From contig JNDT01002329.1 in the NCBI GenBank assembly GCA_000697055.1, positions 1 to 64,000 on the forward strand: DNA of 64,000 nt, read 5' to 3'. Below the pieces are notes generated by a model. That model was not told where the DNA came from, did no database searches, and was given only the letters and a program-made list of their open reading frames with translations. This DNA is from Saksenaea vasiformis B4078 (Eukaryota > Mucoromycota > Mucoromycetes > Mucorales > Saksenaeaceae). Positions 46,850 through 61,530 of the stretch are shown here, piece by piece (within the stretch, counting starts at the first letter, position 1; every line of letters starts with the position of its first letter). Made by a program: the position numbers and the translations under genes.

Positions 46850-49454
46850 ACAAACGATTCACATTTTTACATTGGACAAGAAGTCATTTTCTGGGTAGCG
46901 GGAATCCATGAGGAGCAAAGAAAGAGACGTTGTTATGCCTATTGCCCTTTTTTCAAGTTAACGCTCGGAATGGCGCCGGCTGAACTGAACAAGGTTTATG
47001 CTAAGCCGAAGGCAAACATAAGAAAACCTTGGTAGCTTACTGTTTCATAGTTTCGCATCTAGAATCAAAAATGGTGAACTTTTCAGCATTATCACTTTGA
47101 TTTGATCCATGCGGAATAGAGAAGAAGGGCTGGAAATAGAAGGGAGGCATACCCAAAAAGACGGACACAAGGTGGCGGGTTAATGAAGCGAAAAGGAAAG
47201 TAAAACACGACAAGGAAGTGTCAAAATCACGAAGAGAAATAGCAGGCAACGAGGTTACAAATTAGAGTTTGTCGGTCATGACCAGACAAGTGGGGAAGCT
47301 ACCCTAGGTCTTGTCAATTTCGTGGGTGGTTTGACAATGTGTGACTCCTGTCGGATAAGACACTCGGTAGATTTGGGATGTAGATCAAGGTCACGTACAA
47401 CTAGGTCCCTGGCCGTTGATAAACTTGGACGCGGATGGAAGATGGCTTATCCGCGGTTTAGGATTACACGATGGTCAGCCGTCTACGCATACAGTCAGGG
47501 CTTCCAGCAGCCGCATCTGATTTGATACGCACAGAGTGCGGATGTTTCACATACCATAACATTGTAGTAGAAGCAGTAGTACCTGTGGTGAGAGATAGAA
47601 CTGATGTATTATGAGATAACATTAGGTCTATCTACTGTGTGTCAAACGGCATCCGTAGACCAAGATCGTTTGGAATAAAGCCAGAACTCAACAAAAGACT
47701 GAAGGAGTATGCTCCTATGATGCAGGGAGAAACGAGCACACAAATAGACATTAGATCAACGCGGAAAGGGCTAGTATCTCAGCGCAAGGCCACGTTAAAC
47801 TGACGCCGAATGACGAAAAATTGGACCCCTTTAGATTCTAGCTTGACACTTCCAACCACCATGCGATCGACTGAATATTGACATGCTGAAGATGAAGGGT
47901 TGTTACTTAATAATTCTCTATAGTTTATTGGTGCTTTTGTTGAACATATCGACGATTGTGCGATAATCAATTGTTTTGTGACCAATTACATAGTTGATCG
48001 TATACTTCAAAGCTCGGATATCTTCCTATATTCGCCGAGCAGCAGTGACGTTCACTTCGTTTACATCCTTGCTTTTCTATGGAAAAGTTAAGAGATTACA
48101 CAATGAAGAAGGGATTATGGGAGATAAGTCGAAGAATCTATGGATAAGAGTCTCGAAAAAACGTAGAAGACTTGGACGACCTTGTTGATCAGGCGGTCGA
48201 GCTCCCGAACTGTCTTCTACAGAGAAGTATCGGCCGATACCATGTCCTTGAAGCGTTCCGGATCCATTGTACAGTCTTGGTTGTGCAACTTTGAAGGAAA
48301 AAGAGGGACTTACCGCCCTCAGAGTAATGGCGTTTCAAGTTATTTTATATTGAACGTCAGCTGGATTCACCCGACAACTGCATGCAATTTAGCTGAGATT
48401 CCTTTGAAGACCCAGAACTGCCGTCAGAACCTATTATAGATGAAGAAATACAGATCAATGCATCAGAAGTCTCTGCCGGGGAAGTTGGAACATTAAACCT
48501 CAGTGAACCGTATCCCGAAGTGTTCATTTCTGCGAGGGGGCGAGCCATGGCTCGCAAGCAACAAAGTTTGCATTAACCCATGATCCCAGAACTACCCGGT
48601 TTCACCACAACTTCTAGTCTGAGGACATCTCAACTTGCAAAGGACACGCAACGCACCTCGCCATTACTACGAGGAACGGGCCAGACGGATTGATCTACGC
48701 AAGATCCTACATATGCTTTTCTGTTCTCATACTTCAAATATCTCTCTTTCCAGATATCCAATACTAGTGGCCACAAAAGTAGAAGAGGGTCATACACGAT
48801 GATAGGGAAGCTCATGGTGCTATTGCGATCGATATCGGTATATCCAGGAAGATAGGATGTCAAACACTGAACTTTTTTAATGAGACAAGTACATAGCAGA
48901 TAGCGCGAAAAAAAGTGTCGTGCCCAATATTCTTTCCATCTTGTTTCATCTGTATTTAGGATCGATAATCCAAATATTATTTCCTGGAAAATGCGATTGA
49001 CGAATCTCGCAGGTTCAATTAGCGTTTTGCTTCTATACAAGTTGCTGCTCAGAATCGTCAAGGCTGCGTTTGATATGGTATGGATTACTTCTAAATGGCC
49101 TACGGTGTAGAGATGAAGTGTTATGTTTCTTTACTCACATGGAAGTAAAGCTACCAACTTGCTTATGCAAAAGCACCAATCGGATCCACGATATGCTCCG
49201 TGAGTCTTTGCAGGATCGTCGATTAGACAGAGAGGTCCATGAGGATGATTTCAGTGTTTCAAGTGACAGATGATCCATTAGGTCCCAGAGACTTGGGTAC
49301 GGGAGCCCCATTGAAATAGCTGCTGGTTTCAGTAGGCATCCCTCTCTCCTCTTTACTTTGGATATGGGGCGATGCCCAATCTTTATTCACACAGGTATTA
49401 ATTTGTTTAGTCTATCATTGTATTATGGGTTACCATGCAAGGATTTGCTGCGGC
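46850..49454. other. Intergenic gap with unassigned protein-like stretches
   Basis: About 2.6 kb. The left end is the promoter region of the MACPF-Sel1 gene. A plus-strand frame near 48390-48570 is acidic and protein-like (SEPIIDEEIQINASEV...) but is short and has an in-frame TGA just upstream; a minus-strand frame of 143 codons covers 48630-49061. Neither links to an exon structure or a known family. They may be remnants of a transposon or gene. Confidence 0.4.
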
Positions 49455-52278
49455 TCAAGGCTGGGGAACCTCAGCCGCAATGAGTTCGGTCGCTTTGGCG
49501 ATATACTTCTTATGTAGCTTTTTCATGCGTTCTTCGTATAGCCGTGCTATTTGCTTCATTTCATCGAGATACTCTCCTTCATATTCGGCCTTTAAACCTT
49601 CCAGTATCTTATTCTCCTTTTCTGGAATTTCTATCATACAACATAAGCGCCATATTCACTTCAATAGACAGTATACCTGATATGGCCTGTTGTGTGGTCA
49701 GATATTCAGAAAGATAACCGATGGCAGTAGATTCTGATTCATTCGGAGAAGAGTAAGTTTTGTCATCAGAGGATTAAGAAACCGCATGCCCAATGCACGC
49801 TCAGTTGAGTTATACCAGTACTGGATGCATGTGGCTGTGGTGCTAACTTACCGGATGAACCATTTATACCAAGCAACTCATCAGGAAAGCGCTGATATCG
49901 GAAAAACTAGAAATGCCTCCGTTAAAGAACTGGTTAAAAAAAATATATATATACGTACATTCTTGATTCGCTGCTCAATAGGACCCGTACTTTTCCTGGA
50001 TGCCACGTCTAATGAGACCTGTGGCTCTATAGGAGGACCTGCTTGAGCTGTGGATTGGTCATCAAGCGTTGCTACTGGCTGATCTGGCGCAATGTGAGTC
50101 GATGGGGGAGGGAGTGGGGCATTCCGTTCGTCTGTGGTATCGTTTGCTGCTGGAACTGTAATAGCTGCCGGTTCTCTTTGTAGCACACCGTCGTTCTCTG
50201 CGATTCGCTCATTTATCTCGTCACCTTCGCTCAATTCCATGGACACAACATCGTCCTCCCTTTCCTCGTCGCCACTAGGTACTCTCAAGTTCGAACGAAT
50301 TGATTTATCCAGTCGGAACTGATATGTGCCCTTCAGACCACTTTTAATCCAGTTTACAACACTTTGAATGGGTGTATCGCCAAGCTGCCGCAGTTGCTCT
50401 GTCGTCATCCAATGATTCGGTTCTTGTACCAACTTCCGGTAGCCGGGATCCGCGACCCACCATGACGTCTTGGAACGCGTGTCGCGTGCTGCCCGTTCCT
50501 CCACGCTGCCCAGGGTTGCGAACCAGACAACCGAAAGTTGATTTGAATTTTTGCTGCGAATCTTTTTGAACGCAGGATTATTCGACTGAACACGTATATC
50601 CATTGCAAATACGAGATCAGCCTCAGCGCTGAACTAAATCCTCGATAAATTATAGAACAAGAGCTAATTCGTTGTCTGTTACCGTAGCTCGTGCCTGATT
50701 CTGCTCAACCTTTTGCGTTCGAACAAAGACACCATACTCCGACTTCCAAGTGTCATCTAGTACAATGCCAATGCGCTGGCATTGAAGTCCGTAGTCCTTG
50801 ATCATACCATAAAGCAAATTCTCGGTATCCATTTCAAATGTCAAAATGACAATAGTAACATCCTACCCCATGTGAATAAGCCATCGGCCAAAGAACGATG
50901 CATGACTTACAATATTTTGTTGCAGCAAGATATCAAAAAGTCTTTGCAAGAAGTCTGTTTTCCCTGAACCAGCCCATTTATTAGTAACTGTTACCCCGTA
51001 TTCGTCCGCATTCGCTGATAATGGATGATCCAAGATCTCAAGCGCTCTTTCAAAAGATGGTTTCAGCATATCCTCTGGAATTTGCTGCGCGTCTTTGCTA
51101 GTCTTGTCGCATTGTTCCATTTGCAGTGATGTAGCGCATATAGGCACGATTTGAGGTGGTAGATCACCGAAAACGGGGCCGACTACTTCAGAGGGACTGA
51201 GAAGATCTCTATCACCACCTAACAATTCCTCTAAAATATTTTCTGTTCGTTGCACGCGTGGTGAAGCTTGAGCCATATTCGTAGTAGCAGCTCTATTATT
51301 AGCCTCCATAGATGCTCGCACCAACGTATCCGGAAATCGTACAACAGCACTCATCGGCCGTGTTGCTGCCTGTGATGGGACTATGATGGGCTGTTGCAAT
51401 TGAACAGTTGTTCGCTGTTCCGTCGCTAGAGATGGCACATGTGTATTTGTCTGAGGCGGGGATGATATGGTTTGCAATGATGAAGGTGTAACGAATTGCG
51501 CTTGCGTTTGCTGATCCATTGGTTGCATTGTTCCAGGGACTGGCACCCGCTCTTGATTGACGCTAGGTCCTACAACAACATCAGGCGAAACAGTTTGCTC
51601 AGGTAATGGTTCTGTATTCTGCACGACCACTGTTCGATCTGCGTCTACTGTACTGGCTTCGGTTTGGAGACCTAATTCTTCCAGCGTCTCAAAGTGCGCC
51701 CGTTCTGGTGGAACTCGTGGTTGTGTTTGTCGTTGGGCATTTTCGGTCAAATGCTTTTGGCGTTTTTGCACTGACGCTTCAATGTCTAGTTCAATGACTG
51801 ATTCTTCTGTGCGTGTTCTTTCGGGTGGCGCTTCGTAGAGGGAAAATGGACGGTATCTTTTTAAAATTAACGTGCGTTCTGGTGTTTGAGGTGGTGGCTG
51901 CGGTGATTGTGGTGGTTGTGATTCAAAATGCTGCATCTGTTTTGGTGGAGGGTAGAGTTGGATCTTTTGCAGAGGAACTTTTATTAATTTCAAAGGACCT
52001 TGCTGTCGACGTGCTTGCATTCGTTTCTCGAATTCTAGTTCGCGCTTGGCAGCTTCCTGAGTTACTTTCTCCAATATTTCGCGTGTTATTCGTCCAACAG
52101 GCAAGACAGGTCCTTTGTACTGATTCCGCGGTAAGTAAAGGCTGTCGCCCCACGATCGACCTTTATCTGCATGTGGTCCATTCATGAGATGTGAAAGAGG
52201 ACAAGTGAGCGCGAGCCGTAATTTGGTGAATTCCGGACTAGCGCCGGATTCCCATGTGACGCTAATTCTGGGATCCAT
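49455..52278 (-). CDS. HDA1 histone deacetylase complex subunit 2/3-like protein
   Basis: 831 residues from six exons: 52278-50911, 50862-50683, 50633-49959, 49891-49852, 49733-49677, 49630-49455, all in phase. The N-terminal 380 residues are Pro/Gln-rich and disordered. From about 410 to 600 lies a region recalling the helicase-like fold of fungal HDA2/HDA3 and Ccq1: WAGSGKTDFLQRLFDILLQQN, then DVTIVILTFEMDTENLL, a LVFAMDIRVQSNNPAFKKIR strand-turn and a VVWFATLGSVEE strand, as in the SNF2-like C-lobe without catalytic motifs. A second disordered stretch and a C-terminal coiled coil (EKENKILEGLKAEYEGEYLDE to the end) follow, as expected for the HDA2-HDA3 coiled-coil dimer. These proteins scaffold class II deacetylase in nuclear silencing. 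The call rests on fold pattern and layout, so it is moderate; ATG 52278 is the first good start. Confidence 0.55.
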
Positions 52279-52822
52279 TTGACAAAATTGCCGATCGAAT
52301 CGTGAACTCAGCAAGGTAAGGTGGAGAGAAGTAGTCTCATCTACATCGGAATAAAGCAGTGAATTTTTCCCAAGTAAGTGTTGAAGAGTGTATGGACGCG
52401 AACGTAAAGCGAGTAGAACTCTTCCAGGTCACCCATTTTCCTTACAGTTACTGATGCCCTATGGGGTGTTGCTGTACTTGTTTATGCATTGAATTATGCT
52501 TATAGTTTTGGCTAGATGCAACGGTAGTTGATTCTATATGGTTTTGATACACTGCCGTCATACTCAAAAATACTTCTTATTCATTCAAGTTTAAGGCTAG
52601 CCCTCACTGAGCTGAGCTGTCTGAAAGAAACAGAAATGGGCTATATATGAAAAGAGGAATGGCATCTTATGACATCATTTCGGAGAACCGAAGAAGAGAA
52701 CTCATTTATAGCAAAGAACATATTGTTTAGCTAATACTTATCCGTCAATAACAACAATTCATTTGTCGTACGGTCAAGTATTCTATTTAGAGGTACGATG
52801 CCTAGATAGTAAAGATTTAGTA
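52279..52822. other. Gap between phosphatase 3' end and HDA2/3-like start
   Basis: 544 bp between two minus-strand genes; it should hold the 3' UTR of the phosphatase and the promoter of the HDA-like gene. No gene seen. Confidence 0.5.
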
Positions 52823-54116
52823 TCAGAATTCGGTGCAAGAACAAGGGCTTACGCGGCGAGATGCTTCGGCTAGTTCGCGATCGGTAACGCGATGCTTCTC
52901 ATCATCACTTTCAGTTGGAATCTCATAGACACCGCCCAAAATGAGATGAGGACGATAAGCAAACAATGGAAGATCTTCCATAGCAGTGACACCCGAAAGA
53001 ACAAGCACTGGATCAATTTCAGAGGAGATGCCAGCAATAATGCTGAAGTTATAATAAAAAATGGAATACGTAATGAGCGCGGTGTTAATTACCACACAAC
53101 ACTTACTCTGTATCCATGCGGTCACCGATGATGCAAGTCTCCAGACGACTTAGGCCGAGCACTCGTTGAGCATATCTCATGATCAAAGCAGATGGTTTGC
53201 CACAGAAAAACGCTTTCGTTTTGGTGACAAGTTCAACACAAGCTGCAAACGCGCCACAGGAAGGTAGTTTTTGGCCTTTTGAATCCAGATTTTCCAGATC
53301 CAAGTTGGTGGCAATTAATTTAGCACCTTTGCATACCAACTGCACCGCTTTGGTCAATTTTTCGTAATTGTAAGCAGGTCCTTCGCCTAACACGACATAG
53401 TCGGGATTATGGTCATCCATGAAGAATCCAGCATCGTACAAAGCGTAAGTAAGCCCTGGTTCACCGATGACAAAGACAGTGCCACCCTAAGATTTAGGCA
53501 TGCATTAGCTTCATGACTCAAGTGCAACATGAGTAAGAGTACCTCTGGCGTTTGGGATTTGAGGAAATAGGCTGTTGCTTGACCCGACGTAAAGAAATGG
53601 TCTTCACCGACTTCTATGCCGAGACGATTCAATTTTCTTTGAAGTTCATGAGGCGTAGGTGCAGAGTTGTTCGTCAAGAACAAATACTGTTTGTTGTTTT
53701 TGTTCAAAAATTGCACCAGTTCTTTTGCACCTGGTAGGAGTTTGGCACCCTACATTATGGTTTAGCTCTTATTGTTCATGCACTGGCACTTTTTTTTTAT
53801 TACGCACATGGTAAATGACGCCATCCATGTCAATAATATATCCTTTCTTTTGACGGATGCCGTCCAACCGTTCTGTATGAAGCACTGGGTCATTAAGAAG
53901 CGCCCAGTCTTTACGATGCGAGGTGGTCTCTTCATCTGTACTGTCAACTCCCCCACCTCCTTCTCCCCCTCCTGAAGTATTCAATCGACTAGCGAATTGC
54001 ACTGCCAGGTTATGCGTGGTGTCCTGGTCAACAAGTGTGTGAATAGGATCACCGTCGTGGGACCCAGGTTCATGCAAGTCTGGATGTTTTCTACCGCTTT
54101 GCTTTCTAGACGCCAT
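52823..54116 (-). CDS. NagD/4-nitrophenylphosphatase-type HAD phosphatase
   Basis: 371 residues from four exons: 54116-53808, 53749-53543, 53486-53107, 53042-52823. HAD subclass IIA: motif I DMDGVIY (nucleophile Asp and acid Asp) split just before the first intron, motif II LFLTNNS, motif III Lys in FFCGKPS, motif IV GDRMDTDI formed exactly across the last intron, and a C-terminal VLSGVT. Relatives (yeast Pho13, phosphoglycolate phosphatase) hydrolyse 2-phosphoglycolate and other damaged or stray metabolites in the cytosol. About 95 residues precede motif I, unlike the roughly 20 of Pho13; they are Gly/Ser/His-rich and look disordered, so a shorter start nearer the domain is possible. It is divergent from DAHP synthase (594 bp). 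Confidence 0.88.
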
Positions 54117-54710
54117 TACTGAAGACGATAACAGATCCAGCACTAATTGTTCATCTGGGGTTCTCTTTATAGTTTGTACTAGGTTTCACCTCAAAAACTT
54201 TATGCAGGGGGGTTGTTAGAGTTATCGTTTCTATATACTTTACGCTTCATTCTTCGTTTTCTTTTTCTTTTTTTTAAGAGAACAACCTACGGGAATCTAA
54301 TCCTATTTACGGAAAGTTCAAGATAACAAGCATACGCAATGTTATTGAGTGGAGTGGATGGAGACGTTGAACAGTTGCTTTATGCATGGTTCCGTAACCC
54401 ATGCCGTCAGTTAGTCCATGCCTGCCAAATCGGACCGTCGCGTCTGCATGAAGAACGGGCGTATTCCTTTCCTGATTCATGTGCTCCCTGATTTGGTTAT
54501 CGGTTCGTAAACATAGAAGGACAGGAGCATTATCGTCATATGAAATAACTTTATTGCCGAACCAGGAAAATCCTTGCGTTGCACAGGCTTTCAATGACTC
54601 ATTGCACACTCATAGTGACTGCGTCTGCAGCGCGGACGAAAGCTCCATAAAAAGATTTTTCGCGATCGGAAACTCCACTCATTTATTTTTTTTACTTACT
54701 GTTCTCTGCC
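54117..54710. promoter_or_regulatory. Divergent promoter region between phosphatase and DAHP synthase
   Basis: 594 bp shared by two outward-reading genes. A C/T-rich stretch with poly-T lies near 54240-54280, and CATAAAAAGA at about 54648 is a possible TATA box some 60 bases before the DAHP synthase ATG. No Gcn4/CPC1-type site (TGACTCA) is perfect; the ATGACTCATT at 54594-54603 on the plus strand comes close and contains TGACTCA, so general amino-acid control is possible. Confidence 0.5.
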
Positions 54711-55944
<1,234 letters not shown>

Positions 55945-57114
55945 ATAACAAAAAAAAATCAAAAATTTGTCATTAAAAACATCATTTGCATGCATGGACT
56001 TTTTGTGTCACCTCTGATAAGATCGCAATGGCGGGTCTAAAAAAAACATTAACGGGGATAAGCATTTATCCGTAGCGAAAAATTGCCCTTGCGAACGGAC
56101 AAAAAAAGGTTTTCACTGTATTCGTGATTTGGGCTTTGTTATTTCCATTGGCTTGTTTCAGCAAGCCTTAAAACAAATGACGCCTTTTTTTTTGTTATTT
56201 CTAGATCTTTTGATCTTATATCTACGTTAAATAGTTCTAACGGGTATCACCGTCTGATCTCTATATCCATCCGACTGTACTCTACTTTTCTGACCGCAAA
56301 ACTTCGCTGATCCTTAGTACAAGTCTCATGGCATCAGCGCAGGACAATACTTAGCAGATGTCCATTTTTCTTCACAATCCTGTGCTTTGCATATTAAATG
56401 TTCTTTCTTTCATTTTCAGCCAGTCTGACATACCAATTTCAACTATTTTTTTTTTCACGTGTGTCGCGCTCGCTGGCTTTTACTCCCCGAAAAAAAAATT
56501 TGTCGTTACACTTGTTCAGAGAAAGTGGATGGCACTGTTGTTCGTGCATAGACATAACCTAATATATCATAAAACATAGCGATGCAATACTATCAGGCAT
56601 ACAAGCGATGATGGAATTCGCAGGTATTTCCGTGCATCGATAGGCTGATCCTTCAGACAAAAGGACGGAGTCATCGGATCGCTCGAAGGTTCCGCGGAGA
56701 TCAGTGCTGGAAAATCCGTGGATCGAGAACCGCATCATCGTCAACGATCGACAAGCAGTATCGGATGACTGGCAAACATGAATAAAAAAGTTAGTCTTAC
56801 GTCGAATCTCTCATACAGTTAGAGCCACATTGTACCTTTGAGATTTACCTTACATCTATCAGGCTGTTCATTGATGGCATCTAGCGGTGCTAGCGACTCG
56901 ATTCTCTGGGGTTCGTTTACAGATATAAGTTATCCTATCGCGCTTTCTTTTATACAAACCATTTATTTTCTCATCTTCCAATGAAACTATGCTGGGTTGA
57001 TGAGGGCCATGTCAAGGTCGAAACAACCATGGTTCGCAGTTTGAAAATGCTTCGCCCAGATTCGTGATTGCCTTTTTCAATCCGAAAAAAAAAATCTTTT
57101 CACTGAAAGCCAAA
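55945..57114. other. Intergenic gap, no gene seen
   Basis: 1.17 kb between two plus-strand genes. AT-rich, with poly-A and poly-T runs after DAHP synthase (3' UTR) and a poly-A run just before the CMS1 ATG. Short ORFs only. Confidence 0.5.
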
Positions 57115-58093
57115 ATGGTCGACACAAAGAAAGGAGCAGCGATTTCCGGTGACGCGCTAGACGACGACTTCTATCTCGATGAGGAGGTGCATTCAGAAAC
57201 AGAGCAAGTCGTTGAAGAGGACACTAGTGCCGCTACTGGCAGCAAGAAGCGTAAAGCAGAGAAGAAGAAAGACAAGAAGAAGAAAAAGGTTAGACAACTT
57301 GTCTTCTACTTCCCTGGTCGCTCATGTTTTGTTCTAGGCTCGTGTATCGGACGATCCCTATGGTCACATGAACATTTGGACCGAGCCTGTTGCGACACAA
57401 TATGCCTACATGGCCGATCGTCAGAAAAAGGCATTGCCGAATCTGTCTGCTGTCGAATACGAGGAACAGGCACTAGTGGAAAAGGGTTTTGTCAACAATG
57501 AGAAATTCAGCAGCGAACATGTCTTGGAGGCTTTGCCAAACTATATTAAATACGGTGTCGCCATGCACAAGCAGTTGGCGAAGCCTCCAACCGAGGTCGC
57601 AAAACCCATTGCTCTCGTCATCACCCACTCTGCTGTTCGCGCTGTAGATCTCGTACGGTAAGGAGAAAAAAAAACGAACGAGCGAGACATGGTTCTGACA
57701 TCGTTTTAGTGCTTTGAAAGAATTTAATGATACCGCCAAGATCGCAAAATTGTTTGCTAAACATATGAAGGTCGAAGAACAAGTGTATTTCCTGCAGAAA
57801 CAACCTATTCACTTGGGCGTTGGTACGCCCAACCGTATCAAAGCACTAGTAGAACAAGGCAAGTAAAGAGAAAAGAGAAAAGAGAAAGAGAGTTCTTAGA
57901 GCTAACCTGCCCGGTGAATTTAGGTCATTTGCATTTGGATCGCTTGGAATTAGTGGTGATTGATACTGAGCGGAACGCAAAGCGTTTCAACATCTTTGAT
58001 AACGACAATGTTCGTGGCGATCTTTATTCCTTCTTGGGTTCATACATTGCAGAACGTATGCAGAAAGGCCAAACCAAGATTGGCCTGTTCTAA
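57115..58093 (+). CDS. CMS1: CMS1/CMSS1 family 90S pre-ribosome (U3 snoRNP) protein
   Basis: 270 residues from four exons: 57115-57288, 57338-57657, 57710-57858, 57924-58093. The N-terminal 60 residues are acidic and then strongly Lys-rich (nucleolar-type signal); the rest is the CMS1 domain, a helicase-like fold without catalysis, with [60 protein letters not shown] and a short C-terminus ending KIGLF. The protein is a component of the U3-containing 90S pre-ribosomal complex in the nucleolus. The third intron (57859-57923) has a GC-AG boundary: using GCAAGT as donor keeps the frame, while the GT two bases later gives an early stop. It converges on the SNF2 gene, 209 bp away. Confidence 0.9.
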
Positions 58094-58302
58094 TTCATCT
58101 CATCCAAAATCATTGTACGCATTTCATCCTTCCCAGTTACAAAAAAAGTAATAAAAATGATAGACCGAACATACAAAAAGAAAAAGAAGAAGCGAGTACT
58201 GTATAAATAAGTAGTTTTTATTTTTTTCTTCTTTTTTCAATGAAGGTTTCAATGTGCATACTAACTGAGAAAAGCAAGGATGAATAAGGTGGGTAAGTTG
58301 TG

Positions 58303-61300
58303 CTATGACCGTGTGGCAAGGAATTCGTTCTTTTGATCTTTCATTTCTGCAATGTCTATTTCTCGGAAACGACCAGAAACACTGGTATTTTCTTTTTCGA
58401 ATACTTCTTCGCTGCGATCCAACAATTTCTCCAGATCCTCATCAGAAATCACCTTGTCTCCTTGAGATACGATCTGGACTTCCTCACCATCCTCAGAAGC
58501 AAGAATATCTGCTAGCTCCCGAACTGTAGTTTCCTGATCTTTTCGCGCTGACGACGACATGGATGTTACAGGATTCTTAAATTTACCTGCAGATTTTCGT
58601 TTGTTAACCATATTAATTCTTATTTACCTTCTTGTTTACCTTTGTGAATCACCAGTTTCTCCAAACGACGCTTAGCGGTAGCTCTTTCCAAGATTTTCGC
58701 TTCTACGGTATTGGCAGCAACAAGTCGATAAATGAGCACTGGCTTTGTCTGACCAATACGATGGACGCGATCTTGTGCTTGAAGATCCATTTGAGGATTC
58801 TAAAAGAGATAACATTAGCTCTTTGTACTTTTCCACTATCGGATTAATTCACTTGCCCAATCGCTGTCAAAGATAACGACTGTGTCAGCAGCTGTAAGAT
58901 TGATGCCAAGACCACCAGCTCTTGTGGAGAGCAAAAAGAGCTTGACTTCACTGTTTGGATCATTGAACTGTGCAATCTGTTCTCTTCGGGATTCTTGTGA
59001 AACACTGCCGTCTAAGCGGCAGATAGGCCATCCCTTTAACGCCGTCGCCCAGTCTTCCAAAATGTTCAGCATCTTGGTCATTTGAGAGAATACCAGTACT
59101 TTGTGTCCACGGTCAAACAAAGCTGTCAAGAGACGGTCCAGAAGGAGCACCTTGCCAGATTGAGCTGCCAATTCATTGTTAAGAACCAGCGAGTTTGTCT
59201 TGGGATCAATTGGCCAATCAAAGAGGAAAGGATGGTTGCACACTTTGCGTAGCTGCATGACAATGTTTTGCAAATGAAGTCCATTGACCTGCTTGACTGA
59301 AGTTCCACATGCATTAGTTCAACCACGGGACATACACATTGTCAAGCAATTAACTTACTTGCATCTTTCACATGATGTTGTAGACCAGCTGCTGAATTGG
59401 TATTATCGGTAATCACATCAGCATTAGCTTTGCCTTGTTTCTTGAGACCAGCAAAAAATTCACGATCAGATGTTTCTTTGTAACTCAGGGACTTGGAAGA
59501 TCTTTCAGATTTTCTCTTTTCTCCATCCTCTACAGCATTTTCTGCGTCTGTTGGTTGGTTTTCACCATTCAACGTCGTCGTTTTTCGTTTGATCAGGTAA
59601 TCGCGAAGATCACGTTTAATAATGGCATCGTATAAATTCTTCTGCGCCTGAGTCAAAGGAGCATGAAGCAGGTATTCTTTCTTCTTTGGTAACGAATGCT
59701 CAACTAAAATATAAGGCTTCGTAAGTTTACCAATCATGCGTAATCTATCTGTGAACATACCATCTGTTTTCAGTCGTCGGAGAAGGAAAGGTTGTAAAAT
59801 TGTATGAAGACTTGAGATAATATGATCCTCTTCTTCTTCTTTCATAATACGATCTTGTCCGCTTTTTTGATGGATGTCGGAAAAGTCGAACCTAGCATTT
59901 TGTGTTACGAATCAATCTTACATTTAGCGCGCTTTCTTTGTTCTTACCAAGATTGGAAGAGTTCCAAATCATCAAAAATATCCGGCAGCAAAAAGTTTAG
60001 TAAACTCCACAACTCAGCTAAATTGTTCTATCACAACGAAGTAAGCGACTTTGATGCAAAAAAAAGATATTTGTGGTACCTGAAGCGGAGTTCCAGTGAG
60101 AAGCAGACGATTTGCACTTGCATATGACTTCAGTTCCTTAATCAGTTTACAGTTCAAATTCTTGATACGATGGCCTTCATCAACGACAATGTATTTCCAG
60201 TTGTAACGTTGCAAGTGTTTTCTGTCGTTCATCACGATTTCGTAACTTGTCACGATGATGGGGAATTCAAATGCCGTTTCCTTCTTTTTAGGCATCTTTC
60301 TGTTCACCATGTGTTGACGCTCTTCCTTTGTTCCGTGATAAAGAAGGACAGGAATATCAGGTGTAAATCTATTGAAACGTATTAGTGACCTTTGACGATA
60401 AGACTATGTGCTTTTTACCGTTTGAATTCATTCACCCAGTTGGCAAGAGTAGACAAGGGTGTCACGACCAAATAGGGTCCAGAGACATTCATGGCTTTCA
60501 AATGAGCAATGAATGCAATTGTTTGCAAAGTCTGATAATATATCTGATTAGAAGACGATGGAATACTTTTCTGTGTCTAGGTACCTTTCCGAGACCCATT
60601 TCGTCTGCCAGGATACCATTCAGACCGTTCTCCCAGAGACTAATAAGCCATTCAACACCAGCCAGCTGGTAATCACGAAGAACGCCACCAGTCACCAGTG
60701 ATGGTTGTCTAGCAGAAACAGTAGGTTTGGATTTGTTCGCTTCGTCTGCCACGCGCTCGCTATCTTTCTGAATCGCTTTGGTCATGTTGTCATCTGACTG
60801 TTTGCGTCGTTTAACATCCTATAGAACCTCGTGAGTACCGTCGCGTTGAGCATAAAGTGCATTGACTTACTTCTTCGTTCAGGTATTCTCCCAATTGGTA
60901 ATCGGCATCGTTTACTTTTCGTTTACGTGTGCTTGCGCGCGACTTCCGTGCTGGCTCCACTGCTGCTTTCGCGGTCGCATTCGGGGTCGTCGTTGCGCTT
61001 GTCGCTGCAGCTGCTTTAGCTGCATCTATTTTGGATGCTTTTTCACGCGCCTCTTCCTGCTGTTTCTGCAACTTGCGCCCAAGAATCGTTGCGTACGCAC
61101 TGGACTTCTCAATCAAGAAGTTCAAACGTTTCATGCGCTGTTCTTTGACGGTGGTATCGAATTGGGCTTGAGCCTACATATGCATACATGTATACGTTAG
61201 TCCACCAATGACCAACGTTAGTCAAGGCATTCACACACCTCTTCTTGAATACGCTGTTCGTCCTCTTTCCTCGTCGTTTCCGCCAACTTGTTCTCTTCTT

Positions 61301-61530
61301 GCACCATCGATGCAGTTAATCCTCCATTTGCATCTTCCGATGCGGCATCCTCACAAATGTCAATCTCCTGATCGCTCATGGCAGGTGTGGTCTGCGAAGT
61401 GCACAATGACATCTTTTTAAAAGTCATATCAATGATTCAAATTCTATACAAAATGAGCGGTTGATCTTACAGGTGAATTGGACTGTGAGGATTCCGCTTC
61501 CGAAGCAACATCGCGCACCGTTGGTTCCAT
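58303..61530 (-). CDS. SNF2-family chromatin remodeler, LSH/HELLS/Irc5 (DDM1) type
   Basis: Multi-exon gene from ATG 61530 with many introns of about 50-75 nt. After an acidic N-terminus and a coiled coil (EEARE...), the SNF2 core begins with [19 protein letters not shown]. Helicase motifs: I DEMGLGK (split by an intron), [17 protein letters not shown], then [28 protein letters not shown] and [12 protein letters not shown]. An Lys/Ser-rich insert (about 59430-59600) separates the lobes, as usual in this subfamily. The C-terminus has VIHKG.FK (across an intron) and a helical tail with [18 protein letters not shown]1 proteins slide nucleosomes and support DNA methylation and transposon silencing; yeast Irc5 aids cohesin loading. 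The order of motifs and the short C-terminus fit this group rather than ISWI or CHD, which would carry extra domains. Confidence 0.93.

Noticed and set aside
48390..48570. An acidic protein-coding exon
   Set aside because: Short, preceded by a TGA in frame, and no splice partners could be found.
57859..57923. GT donor two bases downstream in CMS1 intron 3
   Set aside because: It shifts the frame and gives an early stop, losing the conserved C-terminal block.
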